A stretch of DNA of 64,000 bases, taken from assembly GCF_002270485.1 (NCBI RefSeq), contig NZ_NQOG01000002.1, positions 248,001 through 312,000 of the forward strand. The letters run 5' to 3'. The notes under the pieces were generated by a model. It saw only the letters and a program-made list of their open reading frames with translations. It had not been told where the DNA came from and did not search any database. The position numbers and the translations under genes were made by a program. Shown here one piece after another: positions 27,480-38,300 of the stretch (position 1 is its first letter; each line of letters opens with the position of its first letter). This DNA is from Anaerostipes hominis (ex Lee et al. 2021). Lineage in GTDB: Bacteria > Bacillota > Clostridia > Lachnospirales > Lachnospiraceae.

Positions 27480-28451
27480 ATGAGCGATTTAAAATGGGGT
27501 ATTTTAGGGTGCGGAGTTATTGCCAACGAAATGGCGCAGGCATTTGAAAAAATGGGAAGAAAGGTTTATGGGGTCAGCAGCCGGACACAGACAAAGACAG
27601 AAGCGTTTGCGGAAAGATACGGCGTTGAAAATGTCTACGGATTATATGAAGAAATGCTTGAGGATAAAAACATTGATGTGATCTATATCGCAACTCCCCA
27701 CAGCCAGCACTATGGGAATATGAAAAAAGCGATTGCGGCGGGGAAACACATTTTATGTGAGAAAGCTATCACGGTCAATGACCATCAGCTGGAAGAGATC
27801 GTTTCCCTGGCGGAAGAAAAGAATCTGACAGTAAGGGAAGCCATGACCATCAGCCATATGCCGCTGTTTAAAGAGCTGAAGAACAGAATTGACAAAGGAG
27901 CCATCGGAACCGTAAAGATGGTGCAGGTAAACTTCGGAAGCAACAAAGGATATGATTCCACAAACAGATTTTTTGCACTGGAAGCAGCAGGAGGAGCACT
28001 TCTCGATATCGGAGGGTATGCCACGACATTTGCAAGAACTTTTATGGATGAGGCTCCGAATACGATACTTACCACAGTACAGTACTTAGAGACCGGTGTG
28101 GATGAACAGTCCGGTATCATTTTGAAAAATGAGTCTGATCAGATGGCGGTGATCTGCCTTACCATCCGCGCAAAACAGCCGAAGAGGGGCGTTGTCACCG
28201 GAGACAAGGGATATATCGAGGTATATGAATATCCGCGGGCTTCAAAGGCAACCATCACAAATACAGAGACAGGCGTTACAGAAACCATTGAGGCGGGCAG
28301 CACAGAAGATGCTCTGGTATATGAGGTGGAAGCCATGGAAGGAACCGTCAGCGGTACGTTTTCCGATAACAATCTGGAGATTTCAAGAGACGTCATGAAG
28401 ATCCTGAGCAGTGTGAGAACACAGTGGGGAATGAAGTATCCGTTTGAATAA
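27480..28451 (+). CDS. Gfo/Idh/MocA-family NAD(P)-dependent oxidoreductase
   Basis: The 323-residue protein begins with a Rossmann motif (WGILGCGVIANEMAQAFE) and contains the family's VIYIATPHSQHYGNMKKAI and ILCEKAI. The latter holds the EKP-like lysine (EKA here). The C-terminal alpha/beta domain (AAGGALLDIGGYAT) is present. Family members oxidise or reduce sugars, inositol or dihydrodiols. No linked gene gives the substrate. It has its own promoter. Confidence 0.9.
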   Translation: MSDLKWGILGCGVIANEMAQAFEKMGRKVYGVSSRTQTKTEAFAERYGVENVYGLYEEMLEDKNIDVIYIATPHSQHYGNMKKAIAAGKHILCEKAITVNDHQLEEIVSLAEEKNLTVREAMTISHMPLFKELKNRIDKGAIGTVKMVQVNFGSNKGYDSTNRFFALEAAGGALLDIGGYATTFARTFMDEAPNTILTTVQYLETGVDEQSGIILKNESDQMAVICLTIRAKQPKRGVVTGDKGYIEVYEYPRASKATITNTETGVTETIEAGSTEDALVYEVEAMEGTVSGTFSDNNLEISRDVMKILSSVRTQWGMKYPFE

Positions 28452-28454
28452 TGG

Positions 28455-28483
28455 TTGCCGTTTCCTTTTTCAATTGCTATAAT
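28455..28483 (+). promoter_or_regulatory. promoter of the CorA-like gene
   Basis: TTGCCG and a perfect TATAAT are separated by 17 bases, 28 bases before the start codon and directly after the preceding stop. Confidence 0.7.
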
Positions 28484-28510
28484 AATAGTATTGTCAAAAG
28501 GAGGGGAATC

Positions 28511-29458
28511 ATGATCAGGATATTTAAAACTTATGAGGGATCAAAAGAATTAAGAGAGATTACAGAGATCGAACGCGAATCCTGGGTCATGATGACGGAT
28601 CCGAACGGGACAGAACTTCAGATGGTGGCAGAAAAATACCAGATCGATCTGGACGATCTGAGGGCGCCTCTGGATGAGGAAGAACGTTCGCGTCTGGAAC
28701 ACGAAGAGAATTATACGATGATACTGGCCAACATTCCGGTGGTACGTGCAGAAGAGGGCAAGCGGCTTTATGAGACGATTCCTCTCGGCATCTTCATTAC
28801 GGAAAAGGTCGTGTTCACGGTCTGTCTGGAAGAGACCAATATTTTAAAGCAGTTTACGGACGGGCTGGTGCCGAATTTTTATACATATATGAAGACGAGA
28901 TTTGTATATCAGATCCTTTATAACAATGCGGCTCTGTTTCTGGTTTATCTGCGAATGATCGACAAAAGAGCCAACCAGGTGGAAGAGATTCTGCATGAGA
29001 CATCCAGGAATAAGGACTTAATCCAACTCTACGATTTAGAGAAATGTCTTGTGTATTTTACCACTTCCCTGAAGTCAAATGAGGTGGTGCTGGAGAAACT
29101 CAGAAAACATATAGGACTTAAACACTACGAAGAAGACCAGGAGCTGCTGGAAGACGTTATCATTGAGAATAAGCAGGCGATGGAGATGACCTATATTTAT
29201 CACAATATATTAAGAAGCACCATGTCGCTGTTTGGTTCCATTATCGATAACAATCTAAACCAGGTCATGAAGTTTCTTGCAGCCATCACCATCGTGCTGG
29301 AGCTTCCGACGATGATCTCAGGACTCTATGGAATGAACGTGAATCCCGTAGGAATGCCGTTTTCGGGAAGTACGATGGGGTTTTTTATCATAAGTGCGTT
29401 TTCTGTTGCTGTTTGTGTGATCGCGGTGCTGATTTTGAAAAAGAAGAATCTGCTATAA
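28511..29458 (+). CDS. CorA-family divalent cation transporter
   Basis: This 315-residue protein has a long acidic and charged cytoplasmic domain and two C-terminal membrane helices separated by the family GMN motif (SGLYGMNVNPVGMP). CorA channels import magnesium, or cobalt/nickel in some members. The start at 28511 has AAAAGGAGGGG at good spacing. The C-terminus KKKNLL after the last helix is typical. Gene intact. Confidence 0.92.
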   Translation: MIRIFKTYEGSKELREITEIERESWVMMTDPNGTELQMVAEKYQIDLDDLRAPLDEEERSRLEHEENYTMILANIPVVRAEEGKRLYETIPLGIFITEKVVFTVCLEETNILKQFTDGLVPNFYTYMKTRFVYQILYNNAALFLVYLRMIDKRANQVEEILHETSRNKDLIQLYDLEKCLVYFTTSLKSNEVVLEKLRKHIGLKHYEEDQELLEDVIIENKQAMEMTYIYHNILRSTMSLFGSIIDNNLNQVMKFLAAITIVLELPTMISGLYGMNVNPVGMPFSGSTMGFFIISAFSVAVCVIAVLILKKKNLL

Positions 29459-29519
29459 TAATTTGGACACGGTCTCTATTGTAAATAGTATTTTTGGGCT
29501 TATTAATTCTAAAAATTCG

Positions 29520-29545
29520 GAGGGAATTATCTTGAGTGGATAATT
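29520..29545 (+). terminator. possible terminator after the CorA-like gene
   Basis: AGGGAATTATC and GATAATTCCCT form a perfect stem with TTTT after it. It marks the boundary between ordinary chromosome and the AT-rich accessory region. The rest of 29459-29585 shows nothing recognisable. Confidence 0.6.
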
Positions 29546-29585
29546 CCCTTTTAAACTTTTAAGAAAAGGCCAGGTGATAAGAGGT

Positions 29586-29702
29586 ATGAACGGAAGAGTC
29601 GATAGAAAAGAAAGGATAATATTCTTACTTGGATTAATACCGGCATTTGCACTTTGTTTTCAAATGACAGGCAATGTGACTAAAAAACAGCTTAATATGT
29701 AA
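29586..29702 (+). CDS. possible small membrane peptide, 38 aa
   Basis: An ATG behind a weak ribosome site opens a 38-codon frame with one hydrophobic stretch (RIIFLLGLIPAFALCF). It may be a real small peptide or the remnant of a gene cut by the adjacent IS256 fragment, 11 bases downstream. No family recognised. Confidence 0.3.
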   Translation: MNGRVDRKERIIFLLGLIPAFALCFQMTGNVTKKQLNM

Positions 29703-29713
29703 AAACAGAAAAC

Positions 29714-29866
29714 ATGGTTGTAAAAAAAGCAGCCTATATTGTTTTAGGAGTAACTGAAGAGGGCTATAAAGAAGTTCTAGGTATATGGGTTGGAGAAAAT
29801 GAGACAGCTAAATTTTGGTTATCAGTACTTACAGATTTAAAGAATCGAGGTGTTCGCTTATACTAA
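29714..29866 (+). pseudogene. IS256-family (mutator) transposase fragment
   Basis: Fifty residues match the catalytic-core start of IS256-type transposases: KKAAYIVLGVTEEGYKEVLG, then IWVGENETAKFWLSVLTDLK and NRGV. Full transposases are about 400 residues, so both ends are missing. The fragment's stop overlaps the 3' end of the minus-strand EIIA gene, marking a recombination junction at the left edge of the beta-glucoside island. Confidence 0.8.
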
Positions 29867-30341
29867 TTGTTAATTACGCTTAATTTATTTACTTGTTGAT
29901 AATCTATATAACTTATTTGGTTTGTGCCAATCTCCGTAATAATAAGCATTGTAGTAGTATCATAGCCTTTTTCTTTAACAAGATTTAAGTCAACACTAAC
30001 AATTTTATCACCGATTTTTACATCATCGCCTTGTTTATGAAATACTTTGAAGCCCTGCCCTTTTAAATTGACTGTGTCAATTCCAATATGAACTAAAAGG
30101 CTAGTTCCATCTTCTCTACTAATGCCAAAAGCATGACCAGTTGGATACATAACTTCAAGTTTGCCACTTACTGGAGCATAAATATTTCCGTCTGTTGGGA
30201 TGATACCTATTGTTTTTCCAAGCATCTCTTGACTGAAAATTGGGTCATTAATACTCTTTGCTGGAATCATTTCGCCAGAACATGGAGTTATAACATCATT
30301 TATACCAAATTCTTTTTTCTTAAATTTATCAAAAAGTCCCA

Positions 30342-30342
<1 letters not shown>
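29863..30342 (-). CDS. PTS EIIA, glucose/beta-glucoside type
   Basis: The 159-residue protein is a stand-alone Crr-like EIIA: PCSGEMIPAKSINDPIFSQ at the start, VMYPTGHAFGI, and the phosphorylation site LVHIGIDTVNLKG. It would phosphorylate an EIIB; the EIIBC at 33304-34689 lacks its own EIIA domain, so the two probably work together. It overlaps the 6-phospho-beta-glucosidase stop by one base (TAATG), so it is translated with that gene. Codons are much more AT-rich than in the flanking chromosome. Confidence 0.92.
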
Positions 30343-32757
<2,415 letters not shown>

Positions 32758-32832
32758 GCTTTCATTATATCAAAAAAAAATTAAAAGTAAAGTATATTTT
32801 ATTGAAAATTTTATTAGATAAAAAATAATTTA

Positions 32833-32871
32833 CTAAAATGTATTGACAAAAATATATTTTAGCATTATGAT
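32833..32871 (+). promoter_or_regulatory. promoter with overlapping inverted repeat for the RidA-EIIBC genes
   Basis: TTGACA (32843-32848) and TATGAT (32866-32871) are 17 bases apart. CTAAAAT (32833-32839) and ATTTTAG (32856-32862) flank the -35 as an inverted repeat, a likely operator. Confidence 0.65.
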
Positions 32872-32912
32872 GAATTAGTAAAAAAGATTTTATTAATTTG
32901 GAGGTGATTAAC

Positions 32913-33284
32913 GTGGAATACATTTTTAGTGAAAATGCACCTAAGGCTATTGGACCTTATTCTCAAGCAGTGAAAGTAAAAGATACTTTATATTTATCTG
33001 GAGTAATGCCAATAAACCCTGAAACTAATTCTTTAGTAGAAAGTGATATCACTACACAAGCAAATCAAGTAATTAAAAATATTGATGCAATATTAAAAGA
33101 AGCAGGAATGGATGCTAACAACGTTGTAAAGACCACTTGTTTCATCAGTGATATGGAATATTTTGCAGCGTTTAATGAAGTGTATGCAAAATACTTTGTC
33201 TCAAAACCTGCAAGATCATGTGTGGCTGTAAAGAGCCTTCCTAAGAACGCTCTTATAGAGATAGAAGTTATCGCAATACAATAA
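32913..33284 (+). CDS. RidA-family 2-iminobutanoate/2-iminopropanoate deaminase
   Basis: The 123-residue protein shows the RidA pattern: APKAIGPYSQAVKV, LYLSGVMPINPETN, TCFISDMEYFAAFNEVYAKYF and the active-site arginine region KPARSCVAVKSLP. RidA hydrolyses reactive enamine/imine products of PLP enzymes. GTG at 32913 is taken as start, with GGAGGTG at good spacing, giving the usual length. It is an unusual first gene for a beta-glucoside PTS operon; the PLP-dependent aminotransferase two genes downstream may be its partner. Confidence 0.93.
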   Translation: MEYIFSENAPKAIGPYSQAVKVKDTLYLSGVMPINPETNSLVESDITTQANQVIKNIDAILKEAGMDANNVVKTTCFISDMEYFAAFNEVYAKYFVSKPARSCVAVKSLPKNALIEIEVIAIQ

Positions 33285-33303
33285 TATAAGGAGGATAGAA
33301 AGT

Positions 33304-34689
33304 ATGGCAAAGATTTCTGTTGCCAAGATCGTTGATGGTCTTGGTGGTAAACCCAACATTGTAAACGCTACCCATTGTGCTACACGTCTTAGAGTCACCC
33401 TAAAAGACAAGACAAAAGTAGATAAAGAAGAAATTAAAGCATTAGACGGAGTTTTAGGTTTGGTTGAAGGTGCTACTCAAACCCAAATCGTAATTGGACC
33501 TGAAGTATCAAGTGTTTATCGTGAATTTATTGAATTAACAGGAGTAAGTGAAGAAGCGCCTGCTGATGAAAACTTAGACGAAGAAAAAGTGCTAAAAGAT
33601 GATTTAAAGAACTCAAAAGGTTCTATTATGACAAAATTTTTTGATACAGTAGCACAAATATTTAACCCAATCGTACCATCTTTAGCTGGTTGTGGTTTCT
33701 TAAGTGCTCTTGTAATGATTTTCATGGCTTGTGGAGCATCAATGAAAGATCCTACATTTGCAAATTTCGTAACTATTGCTATGGCAGTATTTACATTCTT
33801 ACCATTTTTGCTTGCTTCATCTACTGCTAAAGTATTTAAGATGAATCAATATGTTGCACTTACAATTTGTGCAGCTATGATGGCACCGGCTTGGTCAACT
33901 ATGATTACGAATGGTCAATCTACTTCAAGCATTTTAGGTATTCCTTTTAAAGTTATTAATTATGGCGGGAGCGTATTACCTATTGTCTTCGCAATTATCT
34001 TGGCTTCATATGTAGAAAAATACAGTGATAAATTTATTAAAGGTCCTTTAAAGATTATTTTAGTTCCTGCTATTACAATTTTGGTGTCAACTGTTGTAAC
34101 TTTATGGACAATTGGACCTGCATCATATTGGATTGGTGAACAAATCGCAGCTGGTGTTAACTGGTTATTTGCTAATGGAGGTCCTATTGCCGGACTTGTT
34201 TATGGAGGCATTTATTCTATGATGGTTATACTTGGTATTCATCATGGTATGGTTCCAGTATTAACGCAAATGATTTCAAATCAAGGTTTCAACTTAGTAT
34301 CTCCAACATCTGGTAGCGCAAATATTGGTCAAGCTGGTGCGGCATTTGGTATTTGGTTTAAATCTAAAGATAAGAAACAAAAAGCTAATGCATTTTCTGC
34401 ATGTATCGCTGCTTGTACGGGTATTACAGAACCAGTGTTATATGGTGTAACTGTTCCAAGTGGTAAACCATTCTTCTTTGGTTGCATCGGTGGAGCTGTT
34501 GGTGGTGGAGTTGCTGGACTTCTAGGACTAAAAGCTTATGCAATGGGTGGTCCATCATTCCTTAGTTTTGGTATGTTTATGGGTGGTTCAAATGCCTTTA
34601 TGAACATGGGTCTTGTAATGGTATGTTTCTGTGTAGCATTCGTTGTGGCAGCAGCTTTAACTATTGTGTGCTGGAAACCTGCTAAATAA
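33304..34689 (+). CDS. PTS EIIBC, beta-glucoside family
   Basis: The 461-residue protein has an N-terminal EIIB domain with the phosphorylated Cys25 in VNATHCATRLRV. About ten membrane helices of the glucose-superfamily EIIC follow (MTKFFDTVAQIFNPIVPSLAGC, GIHHGMVPVLTQMI, TGITEPVLYGV). There is no fused EIIA, so the separate EIIA at 29863-30342 is the likely partner. It follows RidA by 19 bases. The aglycone or true substrate is not evident. Confidence 0.93.
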   Translation: MAKISVAKIVDGLGGKPNIVNATHCATRLRVTLKDKTKVDKEEIKALDGVLGLVEGATQTQIVIGPEVSSVYREFIELTGVSEEAPADENLDEEKVLKDDLKNSKGSIMTKFFDTVAQIFNPIVPSLAGCGFLSALVMIFMACGASMKDPTFANFVTIAMAVFTFLPFLLASSTAKVFKMNQYVALTICAAMMAPAWSTMITNGQSTSSILGIPFKVINYGGSVLPIVFAIILASYVEKYSDKFIKGPLKIILVPAITILVSTVVTLWTIGPASYWIGEQIAAGVNWLFANGGPIAGLVYGGIYSMMVILGIHHGMVPVLTQMISNQGFNLVSPTSGSANIGQAGAAFGIWFKSKDKKQKANAFSACIAACTGITEPVLYGVTVPSGKPFFFGCIGGAVGGGVAGLLGLKAYAMGGPSFLSFGMFMGGSNAFMNMGLVMVCFCVAFVVAAALTIVCWKPAK

Positions 34690-34781
34690 AACTCAAAAAA
34701 TATAAAATAGAATTAATGTTAGAGAGTAATATATTACTCTCTAATTAGTATATGGAGATAAGAGTGAAAAATAAAGTAGAT

Positions 34782-35227
34782 TTTGAGGATTCATCAATTC
34801 CTCATAGTCAGTCGGGGTAAAAGGCTTCTTTTCGGAAACCATGTGGAAAATACAGACCATCATCATACGTGCAATGGCGATAATGGCTTTCTTGTGACCA
34901 CAACACTTTTTGATACGTCCATATTAGCAATTATTCTCGATAAGCCAGTTGTGAAACCTTTGGATATCCGAGTTAATGGTGGAAAAAGATTTTTGATTAT
35001 ACTCGGAAATTCCGTTCTTGCCGGTGGTTACGATGGTTGCAACGATAACATTTTTGTGGACATCAAGCCCATAGCAGATGGAGTATTTTAGCTTCATCAT
35101 AAGTATCACCACCTTAACTAAAAAAGGAATAGCAGCATTGACTGTCATCCTGCGACTAAATAAACATGGTTTATTACCAATGATAAGAGTCCGGGCTCTG
35201 TAGTGTATTGCTATTCCATAGGAAGAT
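34782..35227 (-). mobile_element. IS110-family element with internally deleted transposase
   Basis: On the minus strand the start (35097, MKLKYSICYGLDVHKNVIVA) encodes the IS110 DEDD RuvC-like N-terminus through about residue 57 (IQRFHNWLIENN). The sequence then jumps to the C-terminal end (RIKKCCGHKKAIIAIARMMM, then FTPTDYEELM), so the middle is missing. Upstream of the start, a noncoding end is bounded by GGAATAGCA (35126-35134) and TGCTATTCC (35219-35227). In IS110 elements such a region encodes the bridge RNA. The insertion lies inside the RidA-EIIBC-aminotransferase operon. Confidence 0.78.
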
Positions 35228-35309
35228 TATATAACGGAAAATGGAGGGGCACAACTTTTTTCATTAACCTGTTTGTGCCTTGAGCGAAGCGAAAGGAATG
35301 GTAAAAAAA

Positions 35310-36512
35310 ATGAAAGAAAAAATGATACACGCATTTAAAGCGGCTAGTGGTGGATTATTCTCAAACGTTGAAAAAGCTGATGTAGGTAGTTCTTATCAAG
35401 AAATGGAAAAACAAGGAATTGCTCTTATGGGATGGGCAGATCCGTTTATGCCAGATTGCTCAATGCCAAAATTTATTGAAGAAGCTTGGATTCAAGCTGT
35501 TAAAGATGAATCAGCGCCTCACTATACTGCTCCGATTGGTAATCAAGAATTAAAGAATTTGATTGCAGAAAAAATACTAATACAAAACAACCTTAAAGTA
35601 GATCCAAATCGTAATATTTTAATTACACCAGGATCTGATAGCGGTCTATTTTTCAGTATACTTCCTTTTATAAACGATGGTGATGAAGTAATTATTCCTT
35701 CACCATCTTATCCGAACAATTATCTTACTGTTGATATTATGGGCGGTAAGGTTGTACCAATGGAAGTTAAAGTAGAAAATGCTTATCAAATAGTTAAAGA
35801 AGATTTAGAAAAACTAGTTACTTCTAAAACTAAAATGATCATTTTAACTCATCCAAACAACCCTACAACCGTTGTTTATAATAAACAATCTTTAGAAGCG
35901 ATTAGAGAAGTATGTATTAAAAATGATTTAATTCTTGTGTGTGACCAAGCATTTGAAGATTTTACATATGAGAATGAAATGATTACTCCATCTTCAATGG
36001 ATGGAATGTTTGAAAGAACGGTAACAGTATTCTCTTTTTCTAAAGGAATGGGATTAAGCGGTCTTAGAGTTGGTTATGTTGTATGTAGTGATGTCATCAT
36101 GGATACAATGTTCGCTAATGCTGTTGGAGTTATTGGTGCAACTTCTACATCAGCACAAAAGGCCTTAATAGAAGCAATCAAACATCCAGAATTTATGAAT
36201 GTATTTAAAGAAGCCTTTGACTATAGAAGACATAAGGCTTTTGAAATAATTAACTCTATTCCTAATGTAAGTTGTTTATTACCTGAATCCGGTTTCTTGT
36301 TATGGGTAGATGTTTCTAGAATTGGTAAATCTAGTGATATTGTTTCTTATCTTGTCAAAGAGGCTGCAGTATCTTGTAATGATGGTGTGAACTATGGTGC
36401 GGGAGGCGAAGGACATCTTAGAATTGTATTGGGTGTTTATAAAGATAATCAAAGAGTAGTTGATGCGCTTGAACGTATCAAAAAGGCGCTAATTGAGTAT
36501 CAAACTATTTAA
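35310..36512 (+). CDS. PLP-dependent aminotransferase, class I/II
   Basis: The 400-residue fold-type I enzyme has HYTAPIGNQELKNLIAEKI, ITPGSDSGLFFSI, PSPSYPNN, LTHPNNPTT and the PLP lysine region VFSFSKGMGLSGLRVGYVV. Such enzymes are aspartate/aromatic aminotransferases or C-S lyases. ATG at 35310 is chosen; upstream in-frame codons at 35280 and 35298 reach into IS110-derived sequence and have weaker support. The IS110 remnant may have replaced its original leader. Linked to RidA, it could generate the imine intermediate RidA removes. Confidence 0.88.
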   Translation: MKEKMIHAFKAASGGLFSNVEKADVGSSYQEMEKQGIALMGWADPFMPDCSMPKFIEEAWIQAVKDESAPHYTAPIGNQELKNLIAEKILIQNNLKVDPNRNILITPGSDSGLFFSILPFINDGDEVIIPSPSYPNNYLTVDIMGGKVVPMEVKVENAYQIVKEDLEKLVTSKTKMIILTHPNNPTTVVYNKQSLEAIREVCIKNDLILVCDQAFEDFTYENEMITPSSMDGMFERTVTVFSFSKGMGLSGLRVGYVVCSDVIMDTMFANAVGVIGATSTSAQKALIEAIKHPEFMNVFKEAFDYRRHKAFEIINSIPNVSCLLPESGFLLWVDVSRIGKSSDIVSYLVKEAAVSCNDGVNYGAGGEGHLRIVLGVYKDNQRVVDALERIKKALIEYQTI

Positions 36513-36572
36513 TTATGTGATGAAGTATGTTAATATTTTAGTGTAAATAATTTTAATGAAAGAAGAAATGTA

Positions 36573-37244
36573 ATGGAAAATATTAATTTGACTAAAATTG
36601 ACAAACAAATCCTAGAGTCTTATAAATACTTTGTCAATGGACTATCGGCTTATTTAAGTAACTCTTATGAAATAGTTCTTCATTCTCTTGGTAATCTAGA
36701 ATCATCAGTTATTCATATTATTAATGGCGAACACACAGGAAGAAAAGTTGGAGCTCCAATTACTGATCTAGCTCTACAAATGTATGACAACATCAAAAAA
36801 GGTGAAGCTGACTACATTGTATATAATAGTAAAAATAAAAATGGAGAGCCATTAAAATCAGCTACCATTGCAATAAGAGGAGAAGAAAATAGAATTATTG
36901 GTTTAATATGCATAAATATGTATTTAAATACTTCCTTTTTCGATGTTTTATCTTCGTTTATGCCATCAGCTGCTAGTTTTATGAATGGATTAAGTGTTAA
37001 TGAAAGCTATTTTAATGATACAGATGATTTAATTAAAAACGCTATTGATGAAGAAACTAGAAGTGTTATAGCTAATGCTTCAATTTTACCTTCTAACCGC
37101 AATAAAGCAATTGTGGAAAGATTATATGATAAAGGCATATTTAATTTAAAAGATTCTATCTTGAAAGTCGAAAGTATTATGGGTATTTCTAAGAATACAA
37201 TTTATATGCATATTAGAAACTATAAGAAAAGATATAATAAATAA
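36573..37244 (+). CDS. YheO/DauR-like transcriptional regulator
   Basis: The 223-residue protein has an N-terminal YheO-like PAS domain (EIVLHSLGNLESSVIHIING, TGRKVGAPITDLAL, SATIAIRGEENRIIGLICIN). A C-terminal HTH_22 region follows (RNKAIVERLYDKGIFNLKDS, then GISKNTIYMHIRNYKK). DauR, of this family, controls D-amino-acid catabolism, and such regulators are frequently linked to ridA. It probably controls the island genes. It lies 60 bases after the aminotransferase. Confidence 0.85.
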   Translation: MENINLTKIDKQILESYKYFVNGLSAYLSNSYEIVLHSLGNLESSVIHIINGEHTGRKVGAPITDLALQMYDNIKKGEADYIVYNSKNKNGEPLKSATIAIRGEENRIIGLICINMYLNTSFFDVLSSFMPSAASFMNGLSVNESYFNDTDDLIKNAIDEETRSVIANASILPSNRNKAIVERLYDKGIFNLKDSILKVESIMGISKNTIYMHIRNYKKRYNK

Positions 37245-37317
37245 ATATAAAAAGATTACCTGCTGTAAGACTTAGTAATATAGGCGATAAATGTTTTTAT
37301 ATAAATAAAGCCTGTTA

Positions 37318-37520
37318 AGGAATAGAAGTAGTCTTAAAGCAAAAAGGATATGAATTTCATGGGCGTGTCATATACAAGGTCAATGAATTAGATGGATATA
37401 TAAGACAAAGGTTGAGAGTAAACTTTTCTTGTAGAGGAAAGAAACATGGAGGATATAATCAATGTAGATTATTGGGAGTGAAATACCCTGATAAATTCTT
37501 TGGACTAGACATGACTTTGT
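37318..37520 (+). pseudogene. fragment of a mobile-element protein, possibly group II intron maturase C-terminus
   Basis: An open stretch after a stop at about 37317 encodes LKQKGYEFHGRVIYKVNEL, then LDGYIRQRLRVNFSCRGKKH and VKYPDKFF. The charged RQRLR pattern resembles the end of intron-encoded proteins, but the match is from memory and weak. It lacks a start and an upstream body, so it is a remnant. Confidence 0.3.
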
Positions 37521-37529
37521 TAAGTTTAG

Positions 37530-37885
37530 TTGACACATTTTTCACAAGGATTTTATATCTTATGCAGCTTCTTTCCGGGCATTATAGTATTGCTGTCGTT
37601 TGATCATAGGAGGGAGTCCTCCATTAGCGGAACAAATCCTCCGATTATTCCAGTAGCTGATGAAATATCTCCAGATGACTGGCTTGAGTTCCCCGGTACT
37701 CATTTTTTCTGTACCATAACGGCCATACAGCAGCTCGGTTTTCATTCTGGCCCACATGCTCTCACAGCGGGCATTGTCGTGACATCTCCCTCCTGCTCTA
37801 TTCATACTCTGCTCTATTTCATATTTGCAAACCGCATCCCGGTATATCTGGCTGGTATACTGGCTTCCCGGTTTTATACCATATC
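37530..37885 (-). mobile_element. IS3-family transposase fragment
   Basis: The minus strand reads SQYTSQIYRDAVCKYEIEQS, GGRCHDNARCESMWARMKTE (with the last catalytic Glu) and YWNNRRICSANGGLPPM, the C-terminal end of an IS3/IS150-type integrase-core transposase. The first two catalytic Asp residues and the whole OrfA are missing. The right end near 37530 carries TTGACACATTTTTCACA, an IS-end-like sequence. Confidence 0.82.
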
Positions 37886-38300
37886 AGTCATGAGGACAAT
37901 ATGAAAGTCAAGGTTGCCGTGAAATTCATAGACAATCAGACAAAGGCAACGCAGGTATCACACAGTTTGAATTGGTGCTATATAAGGATAGGAATTGGAA
38001 AATCATTCAGTAGTAGAGAATTCACACTTTTTCTGATGTGGACGGCTGAAATATCTTGTGTTTCACTTGATATTCCAATATAATAAGGAATATAGAAGAG
38101 CTATCTTGAAAATACCAAAAAAAAGGGGAACAGCCATGCTCATGAATTGCTACGCTCAGACAGACAAAGGTAACCTCTATTTTTGGCATACCCAAAATTA
38201 AATTATTTAGAATGTAAAGACATATTCTGCCCAGAGTTTTACGGGAGGGATGTGCCTTTTATCGAATAAATAATTATTTTGAAAAAAGGTGAAAACAGAA
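37886..38300. other. degraded intergenic sequence
   Basis: No intact gene is seen. A stretch at 37901-38010 reads in two frames as a possible protein end (KVKVAVKFIDN, then a +1 shift to QFELVLYKDRNWKIIQ), suggesting a frameshifted remnant of a secreted protein. The remainder, including 38090-38290, has no recognisable feature. Confidence 0.4.

Noticed and set aside
32913-34689. RAT/BglG control of the beta-glucoside EIIBC genes
   Set aside because: No RAT sequence or overlapping terminator lies between 32758 and 33304; regulation is more likely by the YheO/DauR-like protein.
37320-37560. Complete group II intron
   Set aside because: Only a short C-terminal-like protein fragment is visible; no domain V hairpin or reverse transcriptase body could be found nearby.
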